Below are positions 1 through 8,794 of a DNA stretch of 64,000 bases, piece by piece. How positions within the stretch are numbered: the stretch's first letter is position 1; each line of letters begins with the position of its first letter. Below the pieces are notes generated by a model. The model ran no database searches. It was not told the origin of the DNA and was given only the letters and a program-made list of their open reading frames with translations. The stretch is taken from NCBI RefSeq assembly GCF_002855515.1, contig NZ_PKRP01000001.1:496001-560000 (forward strand). Reading direction: 5' to 3'. The translations under genes and the position numbers were made by a program. Source of the DNA: Rhizobium sp. TH135 (GTDB lineage: Bacteria; Pseudomonadota; Alphaproteobacteria; Rhizobiales; Rhizobiaceae).

Positions 1-1
1 C

Positions 2-1420
2 CAGAATGAAGCGCTCGAAATCGTCGAGACTGTCAGCCTGCTTGCCTCTATCATCGTCGCTGCTGCGGCAGCACTCCTTGGCTTCCTGAACTACCGACTC
101 GTCTCGCGCCCCTTGACCAGGCTCGCCACGGCGACCGACCGGCTCGCCAACGGCGACCTCAATGTCGAGATCGTGTCGGGCGGCAAGGACGAGATCGGCC
201 AGATGGCAGCGTCCATGCAGATCTTCCGCGAGGCCGCGATCGCCAACAAGCGTCTGGAATCGGAAGCTGAAGGCAACCGCCAGCGGGCAGAGGCCGAGCG
301 CATCGCGACCCAGCAGCGCGCCGAAGCGGACGCAGCCGAGCGTCTGCGGATCGCGACCTCTGGCCTTGCGACCGGCCTGAAGCGCCTCGCAGCCGGTGAC
401 CTCGCCTTCCAGATCAATGAAGCCTTTGCCCCTGATTTCGAGGCCCTGCGCCACGACTTCAACCAGTCGGTCCGCCAGCTGAACCAGACCATGGCCGGCA
501 TCACCAACAGCGTTGCGACCATGGAGACCGGCACCCGCGAGATCGCCTCCGGCACCGATCACCTCTCCAAGCGCACCGAACAGCAGGCCGCAGCCCTGGA
601 GCAGACGGCAGCCGCCGTCGAGGAAATCACCGCAAACGTCGTCAACTCGACCAAGCGCACCGAAGAAGCCCGATCCGTCGCGGCTCAGGCCAACACTTCC
701 GCGACCCAGTCGTCCGACGTTGTTGCCAAGGCAGAAGACGCGATGCGCCGCATTGAAGGTTCCTCGCAGCAGATCTCCAATATCATCGGCGTGATCGACG
801 AGATCGCCTTCCAGACCAACCTGCTCGCGCTCAATGCAGGCGTCGAGGCGGCTCGCGCCGGTGAAGCCGGCAAGGGTTTTGCAGTCGTCGCACAGGAAGT
901 CCGCGAACTTGCCCAGCGGTCTGCGAATGCGGCGAAGGAGATCAAGGCACTCATCCAGAACTCCTCGACAGAAGTTGCAGGCGGTGTGGACCTGGTTCGC
1001 AAGACCGGCGAGGCGCTTCGCACCATCGGCGGCTTCATCACCGAGATGAACACCCACATGGATGCCATCGCTATCTCCGCCAAGGAGCAGGCAACCGGCC
1101 TTTCGGAAGTCAACCACGCCGTCAACTCGATGGACCAGACGACCCAGCAGAACGCTGCAATGGTGGAAGAATCCAACGCTGCCTCCGGTGCTCTGGCGAC
1201 AGAAGCCGCCAAGCTGCGTGACCTGATCTCGCACTTCACCATCGACGGCGTGCAGCAAACGCAGGCATCGGCACTGCGCGAAACCGCCCGCACCATGGCG
1301 CAGCCTTCTGCCCATCGTGCTCCGGCACCGCGTGCAGCCGAACCCGCCCGCCACGCCGCCCCTGCCCCACGCAGCCACGGCAATGCGGCAGTCGCTCAGG
1401 ACAACTGGGAAGAGTTCTGA
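2..1420 (+). CDS. Methyl-accepting chemotaxis protein (5' end cut by window)
   Basis: The frame is open to the window edge, so the periplasmic or N-terminal part is missing. The first visible residues form a membrane helix (about residues 12-30), then a HAMP domain, a second HAMP-like segment and a long helical signalling domain. The conserved hairpin tip is visible ([20 protein letters not shown]), which is the CheA/CheW contact region of class MCPs. The protein ends in NWEEF, resembling the C-terminal CheR/CheB tethering pentapeptide, after an Ala/Pro-rich linker. It should sit in the inner membrane and pass ligand signals to the CheA kinase. The ligand cannot be told because the sensor part lies outside the window. 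No che genes are adjacent, so it looks like an isolated receptor gene, closed by a strong terminator. Confidence 0.95.
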   Translation, partial: QNEALEIVETVSLLASIIVAAAAALLGFLNYRLVSRPLTRLATATDRLANGDLNVEIVSGGKDEIGQMAASMQIFREAAIANKRLESEAEGNRQRAEAERIATQQRAEADAAERLRIATSGLATGLKRLAAGDLAFQINEAFAPDFEALRHDFNQSVRQLNQTMAGITNSVATMETGTREIASGTDHLSKRTEQQAAALEQTAAAVEEITANVVNSTKRTEEARSVAAQANTSATQSSDVVAKAEDAMRRIEGSSQQISNIIGVIDEIAFQTNLLALNAGVEAARAGEAGKGFAVVAQEVRELAQRSANAAKEIKALIQNSSTEVAGGVDLVRKTGEALRTIGGFITEMNTHMDAIAISAKEQATGLSEVNHAVNSMDQTTQQNAAMVEESNAASGALATEAAKLRDLISHFTIDGVQQTQASALRETARTMAQPSAHRAPAPRAAEPARHAAPAPRSHGNAAVAQDNWEEF

Positions 1421-1446
1421 GACCAGGCGATATCCAACAGGAACGA

Positions 1447-1484
1447 AAGGGCGGCGGGATCAATCCCGCCGCCCTTCTGCTTTT
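1447..1484 (+). terminator. Rho-independent terminator after the MCP gene
   Basis: A perfect 13-bp stem (1447-1459 with 1464-1476) encloses a TCAA tetraloop and is followed by CTGCTTTT. It lies 26 bp after the MCP stop codon. Confidence 0.92.
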
Positions 1485-1620
1485 GGGCCCGCCCTCATCC
1501 TGTGATGATCGACCTCTGCCTCCCCCGGCTGTGATCTCTCACCCTTGCAATTCCCCTGTCACCCCACGATGTTAGCCCATGGGGGCGCGATCGTTTCTCG
1601 CGCCATTGCTGGAGGAATTC

Positions 1621-2622
1621 ATGCCCATTACTGGTCCGGACATCGTCGTCATTGCTCTCGTGCTTCTGGTTGTTATGGTGCTCTTCGCGAGTATCAAGAC
1701 CGTTCCCCAGGGCTTCCGGTACACAACAGAGTTGTTCGGCCGTTACACGCGAACGCTCGAACCGGGCCTCAACCTAGTCATCCCTTTCGTAGAGCGCATC
1801 GGCGCCAAGATGAACGTCATGGAGCAGGTCCTCGACGTGCCCACCCAAGAGGTGATCACCAAGGACAACGCCTCGGTGTCAGCCGATGCCGTGGCCTTCT
1901 ACCAGGTGCTGAACGCCGCTGAAGCCGCCTACCAAGTGGCCAATCTCGAAAACGCGATCCTGAACCTCACCATGACCAATATCCGTTCGGTCATGGGCTC
2001 GATGGATCTCGACGAACTTCTCTCTAACCGCGAGGTGATCAACGATCGCCTACTGCGCGTCGTCGACGAGGCCGTCCGTCCGTGGGGCATTAAAGTTACG
2101 CGCGTCGAGATCAAGGACATCCAGCCACCCGCCGATCTGGTCGATGCCATGGGGCGCCAGATGAAGGCAGAGCGCGAGAAGCGCGCCCAGGTTCTCGAAG
2201 CCGAGGGCTTCCGCAACGCGCAGATCTTGCGCGCAGAGGGTGCCAAGCAGTCTGCCATCCTTGAGGCTGAAGGCCAGCGCGAGGCCGCCTATCGCGAGGC
2301 AGAGGCCCGCGAACGTCTGGCCGAAGCCGAAGCCAAGGCAACGCGCCTGGTGTCTGAAGCGATCGCCGCCGGTGACGTCAACGCCATAAACTACTTCGTC
2401 GCCCAGAAATACACCGAAGCAATGACTGCGATCGGCACGGCCAACAATTCCAAGATCGTCCTGATGCCGATGGAAGCAACCGCGTTGATCGGCTCGCTCG
2501 GCGGCATCGGTGCCATTGCCCGCGAGGTCTTCGGCGAGGACAAGCGCCCTGCCCCGCCGCGTCCGGCAACGCCAGTCCGCACCACACCGCCGATCTCCTC
2601 CTTCAACCCGAACGGCGAGTGA
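1621..2622 (+). CDS. SPFH-domain (stomatin/paraslipin, QmcA-like) membrane protein
   Basis: A 333-residue protein with one N-terminal membrane helix (about residues 5-24), an SPFH/Band-7 domain to about residue 200, and an Ala/Glu-rich coiled coil made of repeated AEG-containing segments. That order is typical of bacterial paraslipins, which form oligomeric membrane scaffolds. The start at 1621 was chosen because GGAGG lies just upstream (1611-1615); an in-frame upstream ATG at 1579 has no such site. The next gene encodes an NfeD-like protein and overlaps the stop codon, the usual SPFH-NfeD pairing linked to membrane quality control and envelope stress. The specific substrate or client is unknown. 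Confidence 0.93.
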   Translation: MPITGPDIVVIALVLLVVMVLFASIKTVPQGFRYTTELFGRYTRTLEPGLNLVIPFVERIGAKMNVMEQVLDVPTQEVITKDNASVSADAVAFYQVLNAAEAAYQVANLENAILNLTMTNIRSVMGSMDLDELLSNREVINDRLLRVVDEAVRPWGIKVTRVEIKDIQPPADLVDAMGRQMKAEREKRAQVLEAEGFRNAQILRAEGAKQSAILEAEGQREAAYREAEARERLAEAEAKATRLVSEAIAAGDVNAINYFVAQKYTEAMTAIGTANNSKIVLMPMEATALIGSLGGIGAIAREVFGEDKRPAPPRPATPVRTTPPISSFNPNGE

Positions 2623-3086
2623 TGGCCATGATCGGCCGCATCATCGCAGAACTCGGCCCCTGGAGCTGGTGGGTGCTCGGCATGCTGCTTCTGGCGGCCG
2701 AACTCGTGATGCCCGGCGTCTTCCTCGTCTGGATCGGGCTCGGCGCAATCCTGACCGGAGCAGTATCGCTGCTGCTCTGGGATGCCGGCTTCTGGACATG
2801 GCAGGTGCAGTCACTCGTCTTCGCCGCCAGTGCCGTGGTCTTCACCCTGGCGGGCCGCCGCTACTTCTCCAGCCTCGAAACCGAAAGCGACGAGCCACTC
2901 CTCAACCAGCGGGGCGCAAGCCTTGTGGGTCGCACGGCGGTGCTCGCCGAACCGATCCGCGAGGGCCGCGGCCGGATCCGCCTGGATGACACCTTCTGGC
3001 TGGTATCAGGCCCCGACCTGCCGGGTGGCGCCCGCGTGCGCATCGTCTCCAGCAACGGACGCGATCTGATGGTCGAAGAGGCGTAA
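2622..3086 (+). CDS. NfeD-like membrane protein, partner of the SPFH protein
   Basis: A protein of about 154 residues with hydrophobic segments in the first 80 residues and a C-terminal OB-fold-like beta domain (GASLVGRTAVL... GARVRIVSSNGRDLMVEEA). This is the short NfeD1b type, lacking the ClpP-like protease domain. The ATG at 2622 overlaps the preceding TGA, indicating translational coupling with the SPFH gene; ATG 2628 is a possible alternative. Short NfeD proteins are thought to bind paraslipins and influence their assembly. The assignment rests on domain layout and gene order; the biological role here is inferred. Confidence 0.9.
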   Translation: MAMIGRIIAELGPWSWWVLGMLLLAAELVMPGVFLVWIGLGAILTGAVSLLLWDAGFWTWQVQSLVFAASAVVFTLAGRRYFSSLETESDEPLLNQRGASLVGRTAVLAEPIREGRGRIRLDDTFWLVSGPDLPGGARVRIVSSNGRDLMVEEA

Positions 3087-3133
3087 CGAGCGGGAGAGGT
3101 TGAACCTCTAGCAATCCGTGGCATAGTGAGCAT

Positions 3134-3370
3134 ATGACGGTAGAACTCGATATTGCACCGGACCTCGCAGCCCGGATCGACGCTCTTGCAGCCCGATCCG
3201 GTGGCTCTCGCTCGCAAATCATCCAGGACGCATTGGAAAAGGGCCACTCCATCGAGTGGCAAGAACGGTTTGTCCAGAAGGTGGAGATGGCCATCGAAGC
3301 GGCCGACCGCGGGGAATTCGCGTCACATTCGGATGTGGACCGGGTCCTCAACAAATATCGGCCTGGCTGA
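3134..3370 (+). CDS. Ribbon-helix-helix antitoxin (ParD/CopG type)
   Basis: A 78-residue protein whose N-terminus reads as a ribbon-helix-helix DNA-binding fold: a short beta strand (MTVELDIAPDL) followed by two helices with a Gly-Ser turn (ARSGGSRSQIIQDAL). The acidic C-terminal part would wrap the toxin. The stop codon overlaps the start of the downstream ParE-like gene, the standard antitoxin-first order. RHH antitoxins normally repress their own promoter together with the toxin. No strong ribosome-binding site is evident upstream. The pair lies alone between nfeD and the convergent kdsD gene. Confidence 0.9.
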   Translation: MTVELDIAPDLAARIDALAARSGGSRSQIIQDALEKGHSIEWQERFVQKVEMAIEAADRGEFASHSDVDRVLNKYRPG

Positions 3371-3657
3371 TGAAGGTCTCGTGGTCTCTTCCCGCGATCC
3401 AGGATCTGGAAGAGATACAGGACTACATCGCTCAAAAGCGTCCCGCGTCCGCCCATCGTTTGATAAGCAGGATCTTCACTCAGACAGACAGATTGCTGTC
3501 CAAAAACCCGGAAATCGGACGCACCGGCCGGCTGGCAGGGACGCACGAACTCGTCATCACCCGCACGCGGTACATTGTGGTCTATCGCATCAAAGCCGGC
3601 GTCGAGATCCTGAGCGTCATCCACGGGGCACGGGAGTGGCCGGACAACTTCCCTTGA
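3370..3657 (+). CDS. ParE/RelE-superfamily toxin
   Basis: A 95-residue protein with the ParE-like pattern: an N-terminal beta strand (VSWSLPAIQDLEEIQDYI), two helices, and C-terminal strands with TRTRYIVVYRI and a final VIHGAREWP. ParE toxins inhibit DNA gyrase, whereas RelE relatives cut mRNA; the RYIVVYRI/IHGAR layout favours the ParE/plasmid-stabilisation group. The ATG overlaps the antitoxin TGA by one base, so translation is likely coupled. The gene ends four bases before the convergent kdsD stop codon, so the two transcripts must overlap or share termination. Both TA components look intact. Confidence 0.9.
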   Translation: MKVSWSLPAIQDLEEIQDYIAQKRPASAHRLISRIFTQTDRLLSKNPEIGRTGRLAGTHELVITRTRYIVVYRIKAGVEILSVIHGAREWPDNFP

Positions 3658-3660
3658 GCT

Positions 3661-4656
3661 TCAGGCCACGCCGATCCTAAGCAGGTCGTGGAAGTGAATG
3701 AGCCCGATGGGCGTATTGTCTTCATCGACCACAATCAGCGCGCCGATCCCATGCTTGTTGATCATGGCGGCAGCAGTCGTCGCCAGCGCGTCGCCCTTGA
3801 TCACCTTGGGATTGCGGGTCATCACGTCCTCGACGTTGAGGATCGAGAGATCGCGGGCGAGATTGCGTGCCATATCACCTTCGGTGACGATACCGCAGAG
3901 TTGGCCAGCGTCATCCGTAATGCCAACACAGCCGAAATGCTTGTGCGACAGCGTCTTCACGGCCTCGGGCATTGGCGTGCCGAGCGGAACGAGCGGAACG
4001 CGGTCGCCGGTATGCATGATATCTCGCACATGGGTGAGTGCCGCACCCAGCTTGCCGCCCGGATGGAAGGTGCGGAAATCCGAGGGCGAGAAACCCCGCG
4101 CTTCGAGAAGGGCGATCGCAATGGCATCGCCGATCGCCAGCTGCAGCACGGCAGACGTTGTCGGTGCCAGCCCATGCGGGCAGGCTTCCTGAACCTTCGG
4201 CATCAACAGCACGACATCGGCATTGCGCGCCAGCGTCGAATTTTCACCGGCGGTGATTGCGATCAGCGGGATCGAGAAGCGACGGGAAAAGGCAAGAATG
4301 CCCTGCAACTCCGCGGTTTCGCCCCCCCAGGAGATGGCAAGGATCGCATCGTCCTGCGCAATCATTCCGAGATCGCCATGATTGGCTTCCGAGGGATGCA
4401 CGAAGAAAGCAGGCGTGCCGGTCGAGGCGAAAGTCGCCGCGATCTTCGAGCCGATATGGCCACTCTTGCCGACGCCGGTGACGATGACCCGGCCGCCGAT
4501 GTCGCCGATAGTCTTCACGGCATGGCAGAAGGGCGCGGCGAGCGGACCCGCCAGCGCTTCCTCGAGCACCCGCAATCCTTCGCGCTCGGTCGAGATGACC
4601 CGGAGGGCGGATTCGGTGGCACTGGCTTCGACGAGATTGACTGCGCGCTTGATCAT
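3661..4656 (-). CDS. kdsD: Arabinose-5-phosphate isomerase (KdsD/KpsF/GutQ family)
   Basis: This enzyme converts ribulose 5-phosphate to arabinose 5-phosphate, the first step toward Kdo for lipopolysaccharide and capsule. The protein has an N-terminal SIS sugar-isomerase domain (TGVGKSGHIGSKIAAT; HPSEANHGDLGMI; SWGGETAEL) and a C-terminal pair of CBS domains (DIMHTGDRVPLV and DVMTRNPKVI). The start at 4656 gives 331 residues, close to the usual size; a frame-compatible GTG at 4755 would add an unconserved-looking Pro/Ala-rich leader. Just downstream of this start, transcribed away from it, is a beta-barrel outer-membrane gene, which fits an envelope neighbourhood. Confidence 0.93.
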   Translation of the reverse strand: MIKRAVNLVEASATESALRVISTEREGLRVLEEALAGPLAAPFCHAVKTIGDIGGRVIVTGVGKSGHIGSKIAATFASTGTPAFFVHPSEANHGDLGMIAQDDAILAISWGGETAELQGILAFSRRFSIPLIAITAGENSTLARNADVVLLMPKVQEACPHGLAPTTSAVLQLAIGDAIAIALLEARGFSPSDFRTFHPGGKLGAALTHVRDIMHTGDRVPLVPLGTPMPEAVKTLSHKHFGCVGITDDAGQLCGIVTEGDMARNLARDLSILNVEDVMTRNPKVIKGDALATTAAAMINKHGIGALIVVDEDNTPIGLIHFHDLLRIGVA

Positions 4657-4811
4657 GCCGTCCCATACTGCGTTTGAGGGCTGGTGTAAATTCTCGTGCG
4701 ATGCGGCGGGCTGCGGAGGCGCAGGGGCGCGTCCGCCCGATGGCGTCGAAACCAAACATTAACCATCAGGCTTTACGTTTGGGTAAGCATTGCAGATTGC
4801 CGGGCGCAGGG

Positions 4812-6362
4812 ATGAATTCAATCGAAAATCGGGACACGCGCGGCACAGGCCGCCTCGGGCTGCGCGCTTTTGCAAGCGTGCTGGCATTGTCCGTGCTCGC
4901 GCATCCGTCCCTGCTGGCAGCACAACAGACCCAACCGACGACAGCGACCGCCTCTTCCGTTTCTCTCCTGCCGACGGCAGGACAGACCACAACTGGAACC
5001 ACAGCTGGAACCATCGCTGGCAACGGCGCATCAACATTGACGGACGTCGCCGCCTCCCCCTCGGCGGCAGCCGATCCATTGGCGACCGGCTCTGTCGATC
5101 CCGCCACACAGACCCTCGAACCGCTCGCCGACACCGACGCCGTCCCGGTCGACGAAAGCCTGGGGCGCCAGAACGTCCGCGAGACTCGCCTGGACAACCC
5201 TACAGCCGACCGCATCAATCGCGAACTCGATTCCGAAGACGACAGCGGCATCCGCCTCGGCACCCTCATCCTGCGTCCCTCGATCAGCCAGAAGCTGGGC
5301 AGCGAGACGGAAAAAAGCGGCGGCGTGAAGGAAGACAGGATCTTCTCGGAAACCGGCCTCAAGGGCACGATTACCTCCGACTGGTCGCGCCATGAACTGT
5401 CCGTGGGTGCCGAGGGCGCATGGCAAGAAACGCTATCGGGCGACGGCACCGATAAGCCGCGCGCAGACATCGACGCACGCCTGCGCCTCGACCTCGCCGA
5501 CGACACCATCGCCACCTTGTCCGGCTCCTACAGCTTCAGCCGCGAAGACACGGATGATCCGAACGCGGTATCGGGCGCGCGCGTCCAGTCCGGCGTGAAT
5601 GAATATGGCGCCGGAGCTTCCATCGAACGCGACTTCGGCCTGATCCGCGGCTCCATCGCCGCCGACATCACCCGCTACCAGTACTCCGATGCCGAACTCT
5701 CGGACGGCTCGACGCTGGAGCGCAGCGATCGAAACCGCAACCGCTACGCCTTGAGCACCCGCCTCGGCTATGAACTCTCACCGGCCCTCATTCCCTTCGT
5801 CGAAGGCACGATCGGCAAGATCGACTATGACGACGCCGAGGATTCGGCTGGATACCGCCGCTCTGCCGATCTCTATGGTGCGAAAACCGGTGTCGCCGTG
5901 GATCTCGGCGAAAAGCTGCGCGGCGAAATTGCGGTCGGCTACAAACATCAGAAATACGACGACACGCGCCTGGAAGACCTCTCGGCACTGACCGTGGACG
6001 GCAACATCTTCTGGTCACCGCGCGAGGGCACCAGCATCGACGTGACCCTCGACACAAGCATTGACCCATCGACAACGGCAGGCGTCAACGGCGCCACCAT
6101 CCATCGCGTGACGGCGCAGCTTGCGCATGACCTGCGCACGAACCTTGTCGCCCGCCTGACCGGTGGCACGACCTTCACGAATTATGATGGGGATGCCGCA
6201 TCGAGCGATACGACCGCCTATCTCGCCGGCGCGGGCCTGACCTGGAAGGTCAACCGCTATCTCGATGCGACGGCAGATCTGAACTACGAGCGGACGAACT
6301 ACAAGACCGGCAGCGACAACGACAGCCTGACGGCGCTGGTAGGCCTGACCGCCAAGCGCTGA
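4812..6362 (+). CDS. Outer-membrane beta-barrel protein (putative BBP2_2 porin-like family)
   Basis: A 516-residue protein with a Sec signal peptide (hydrophobic stretch LRAFASVLALSVLAHPSLLA, cleavage near AAQQ), a Thr/Ala/Ser-rich low-complexity segment to about residue 130, and a C-terminal half of alternating amphipathic strands rich in Tyr, Asp and Gly. This resembles rhizobial putative beta-barrel porin 2 proteins (DUF2320 group). The start at 4812 is favoured by GCAGGG just upstream and because the signal peptide follows directly; an upstream in-frame start at 4674 would bury it. The neighbours kdsD and galU suggest a role in polysaccharide or envelope export, but the function is not established. 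Confidence 0.82.
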   Translation: MNSIENRDTRGTGRLGLRAFASVLALSVLAHPSLLAAQQTQPTTATASSVSLLPTAGQTTTGTTAGTIAGNGASTLTDVAASPSAAADPLATGSVDPATQTLEPLADTDAVPVDESLGRQNVRETRLDNPTADRINRELDSEDDSGIRLGTLILRPSISQKLGSETEKSGGVKEDRIFSETGLKGTITSDWSRHELSVGAEGAWQETLSGDGTDKPRADIDARLRLDLADDTIATLSGSYSFSREDTDDPNAVSGARVQSGVNEYGAGASIERDFGLIRGSIAADITRYQYSDAELSDGSTLERSDRNRNRYALSTRLGYELSPALIPFVEGTIGKIDYDDAEDSAGYRRSADLYGAKTGVAVDLGEKLRGEIAVGYKHQKYDDTRLEDLSALTVDGNIFWSPREGTSIDVTLDTSIDPSTTAGVNGATIHRVTAQLAHDLRTNLVARLTGGTTFTNYDGDAASSDTTAYLAGAGLTWKVNRYLDATADLNYERTNYKTGSDNDSLTALVGLTAKR

Positions 6363-6376
6363 GCCCGGCGGTCAGG
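6344..6376. terminator. Inverted repeat between convergent barrel-protein and galU genes
   Basis: A perfect 10-bp stem (6344-6353 with 6367-6376) spans the stop codon of the barrel-protein gene and faces the galU 3' end. There is no T-run, so a bidirectional terminator role is only a guess. Confidence 0.4.
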
Positions 6377-6385
6377 AATGCAAAA

Positions 6386-7273
6386 TCACTTCAACGCTGC
6401 AAGCAGCGCTTTGAGCTGATCTTCGATGGCCGGACGGATGTCGGCACGCTCGATGGCGAAGGCGACATTGGCGAGGATGAAGCCATCCTTGGCGCCGCAA
6501 TCGAAGGTCTCGCCCTTGAAGTGGTAACCGGCGAAATCCTGGGCCTGCGCGAGCTTCAGCATGCCGTCGGTGAGCTGGATCTCGTTGCCGGCACCGCGTT
6601 CCTGGGTCGACAGGATCTCGAAGATCTCAGGCTGCAGGATATAGCGACCGTTGATGAAGAAGTTGGAGGGCGCAGTTCCCTTGGCGGGCTTCTCAACCAT
6701 CTGGGTGATCTTGAAGCCACCTTCGAGCGTCTCGCCGACACCGACGATGCCATACTTGTGGGCCTGTTCGGGCGCACATTCCTCGACGGCCACGATATTG
6801 CCACCGGTCTTTTCATAAAGTTCGACCATGCCCTTGAGGCAGGCCTTTTCTCCGCGCATAATCATGTCAGGCAGAAGAAGGGCGAAGGGTTCGTGCCCCA
6901 CGATGTCACGGGCGCACCAGACGGCGTGTCCGAGACCCAGCGGCTCCTGTTGGCGCGTGAAGCTGGTCTGACCTGCAGTCGGCTGCAACGAATCGAGCAG
7001 CGACAGTTCGGCATTCTTGTTGCGGGCTTTCAGCGTCTGCTCAAGCTCGAACTGGATGTCGAAATAATCCTCGATGACCGCTTTGCCGCGGCCTGTAACG
7101 AATACGAAATGCTCGATGCCAGCCTCGATGGCCTCGTCAACCACATACTGGATGACCGGCTTGTCGACGACTGTGAGCATTTCCTTCGGCACGGCCTTGG
7201 TGGCGGGCAGAAAACGGGTGCCGAGACCGGCAACGGGAAACACGGCTTTCCGGAGCTTTTTAGACTGAACCAC
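6386..7273 (-). CDS. galU: UTP-glucose-1-phosphate uridylyltransferase
   Basis: This enzyme makes UDP-glucose from UTP and glucose 1-phosphate, for exopolysaccharide, LPS and osmoregulated glucan synthesis. The 295-residue protein shows the nucleotidyltransferase signature near its N-terminus ([21 protein letters not shown]), the substrate Lys region [11 protein letters not shown], the DMI motif and VEKP. The start is GTG at 7273, with GGAGG in the right place immediately upstream. Rhizobial homologues are also called exoN. It is transcribed convergently with the outer-membrane barrel gene and divergently from the lytic transglycosylase gene. The family assignment is secure. Confidence 0.96.
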   Translation of the reverse strand: MVQSKKLRKAVFPVAGLGTRFLPATKAVPKEMLTVVDKPVIQYVVDEAIEAGIEHFVFVTGRGKAVIEDYFDIQFELEQTLKARNKNAELSLLDSLQPTAGQTSFTRQQEPLGLGHAVWCARDIVGHEPFALLLPDMIMRGEKACLKGMVELYEKTGGNIVAVEECAPEQAHKYGIVGVGETLEGGFKITQMVEKPAKGTAPSNFFINGRYILQPEIFEILSTQERGAGNEIQLTDGMLKLAQAQDFAGYHFKGETFDCGAKDGFILANVAFAIERADIRPAIEDQLKALLAALK

Positions 7274-7467
7274 TCATCCCTCCTCGAGGATATAATCGAT
7301 TAACGCCTTCATAACGCGGTCACGGCCAGTAACATACAATTGCTTCAAATTGGCAAAGACTAAGCTTGGGCAGACAACGTGGTAAAGGGTTTGTTGACTG
7401 AACAGCATTAACCTGTGGTGAACAGCCTTGTTCCGGCTGCCAACACGAGAATGCACGGGAGATGCCC

Positions 7468-8679
7468 ATGAAAAGACACCGCCCCAGCCTGCTCGGCGCG
7501 ATCGCCTTGACGCTATCGACGGCGCTCATCCCGCTGGATGCCTTTGCAGACGCCGGTTTCCAGAAGTGGATCCGAGATTTTTATCCAACGGCCGCCAAGG
7601 CCGGCATCACCGAGCGAACCTATCGCCAGGCCTTCAAGGGTGTGAGCGAGCCAGACCAGTTCGTGCTCGAGAAAGCGGCCTACCAGCCTGAATTCAAGTC
7701 CCAGATCTGGGACTACCTCGACAGCCGCGTGAACCCCTATACCGTCAAGATCGGCCAGGAGATGCTCTCCACGCATGGCCGCCTGCTGACGGCACTGGAG
7801 AACCATTTCGGCGTCGACAAGCACGTCCTGCTTGCCATCTGGTCGATGGAATCCAACTACGGCGCAGCACTTGAGCGTCCGGACCGCCTGCACAATGTGC
7901 CGCGTTCGCTGGCAACCCTCGCCTATGCCGACAAGAAGCGGGCGAAATACGCGCGCACCCAGCTGATCTCGGCGCTCAAGATGCTGCAGAACGGCGATGT
8001 GTCCAATGACAATCTGATGGGCTCCTGGGCCGGCGCCATGGGTCACACCCAGTTCATTCCGTCGAGCTACCTGCTTTACGGCATCGACGCCGACGGCAAT
8101 GGCAGCAAGGACATCTGGCACTCGATCCCGGACGCTCTTGCAACGGCCGCAAATCTGCTTGCTAAGAACGACTGGCAGACCGGCCGCACCTGGGGCTACG
8201 AAATCGTCGTCCCGCGTGGTGGCAACAAGTTTGCCGGCCAGACCAAGACGCTCGCCCAGTGGCAGGCGCTCGGCTTTGCCCGTCCGACCGGCAAGGGCTT
8301 CAAGAACGGTGCCGAACGGGCCGAACTCAAGATGCTGGGCGGCGCAAACGGACCGGGCTTCCTGATGACCAAGAACTTCTTTGTTCTCAAGCGCTACAAC
8401 GCGGCCGACAGCTATGCGCTTGGCGTTGGACTGCTCGCCGATGAAATCGCCGGTTACGGCGGCATGAAGCAGCGTTGGCCCCGTCCCGATGGATCGCTCG
8501 ACATCAAGGAGAAGTTCGAGCTGCAGAGCCGCATGCAGGCGCTCGGCTATTACGACGGCAAGATCGACGGCAATTTCGGCTCAGGCTCGAAGGCGGCCAT
8601 CACCGCCATCCAGCAGCGCCTCGGCATGGCTGCAGACGGCCAGCCGTCGCGCGTCCTGCTCGACGCGCTTCGCAACTGA
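7468..8679 (+). CDS. Lytic murein transglycosylase, MltB type, with C-terminal peptidoglycan-binding domain
   Basis: A periplasmic enzyme predicted to cleave MurNAc-GlcNAc bonds in peptidoglycan, forming anhydro ends. After a signal peptide (LLGAIALTLSTALIPLDAFA) comes an SLT_2/MltB catalytic domain with the catalytic-Glu motif IWSMESNYG and downstream GSWAGAMGHTQFIPSSY. A PG_binding_1 domain lies at the C-terminus (LQSRMQALGYYDGKIDGNFGS). The start at 7468 is preferred to the ATG six bases upstream because GGGAG (7457-7461) is correctly spaced only for 7468. There is no lipobox, so it should be soluble in the periplasm. A strong terminator follows. Confidence 0.93.
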   Translation: MKRHRPSLLGAIALTLSTALIPLDAFADAGFQKWIRDFYPTAAKAGITERTYRQAFKGVSEPDQFVLEKAAYQPEFKSQIWDYLDSRVNPYTVKIGQEMLSTHGRLLTALENHFGVDKHVLLAIWSMESNYGAALERPDRLHNVPRSLATLAYADKKRAKYARTQLISALKMLQNGDVSNDNLMGSWAGAMGHTQFIPSSYLLYGIDADGNGSKDIWHSIPDALATAANLLAKNDWQTGRTWGYEIVVPRGGNKFAGQTKTLAQWQALGFARPTGKGFKNGAERAELKMLGGANGPGFLMTKNFFVLKRYNAADSYALGVGLLADEIAGYGGMKQRWPRPDGSLDIKEKFELQSRMQALGYYDGKIDGNFGSGSKAAITAIQQRLGMAADGQPSRVLLDALRN

Positions 8680-8718
8680 TCGCAACCGCTCCACACGACG
8701 GAACGATTGACTTGCCCT

Positions 8719-8760
8719 CCGCCGCGATCCAGAAACATGGGATCGCGGCGGATTGCTTTT
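8719..8760 (+). terminator. Rho-independent terminator after the lytic transglycosylase gene
   Basis: A 12-bp perfect stem (8719-8730 with 8740-8751), 9-base loop, then ATTGCTTTT. The DUF459 gene starts 35 bp later, so it probably has its own promoter or depends on read-through. Confidence 0.88.
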
Positions 8761-8794
8761 GAACGCTGCCGCGACGACGCCGAAGGAGTTTGAC

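Noticed and set aside
4674..4811. An N-terminal extension of the outer-membrane barrel protein
   Set aside because: It would put 46 residues before the signal peptide and overlap the kdsD 5' region.
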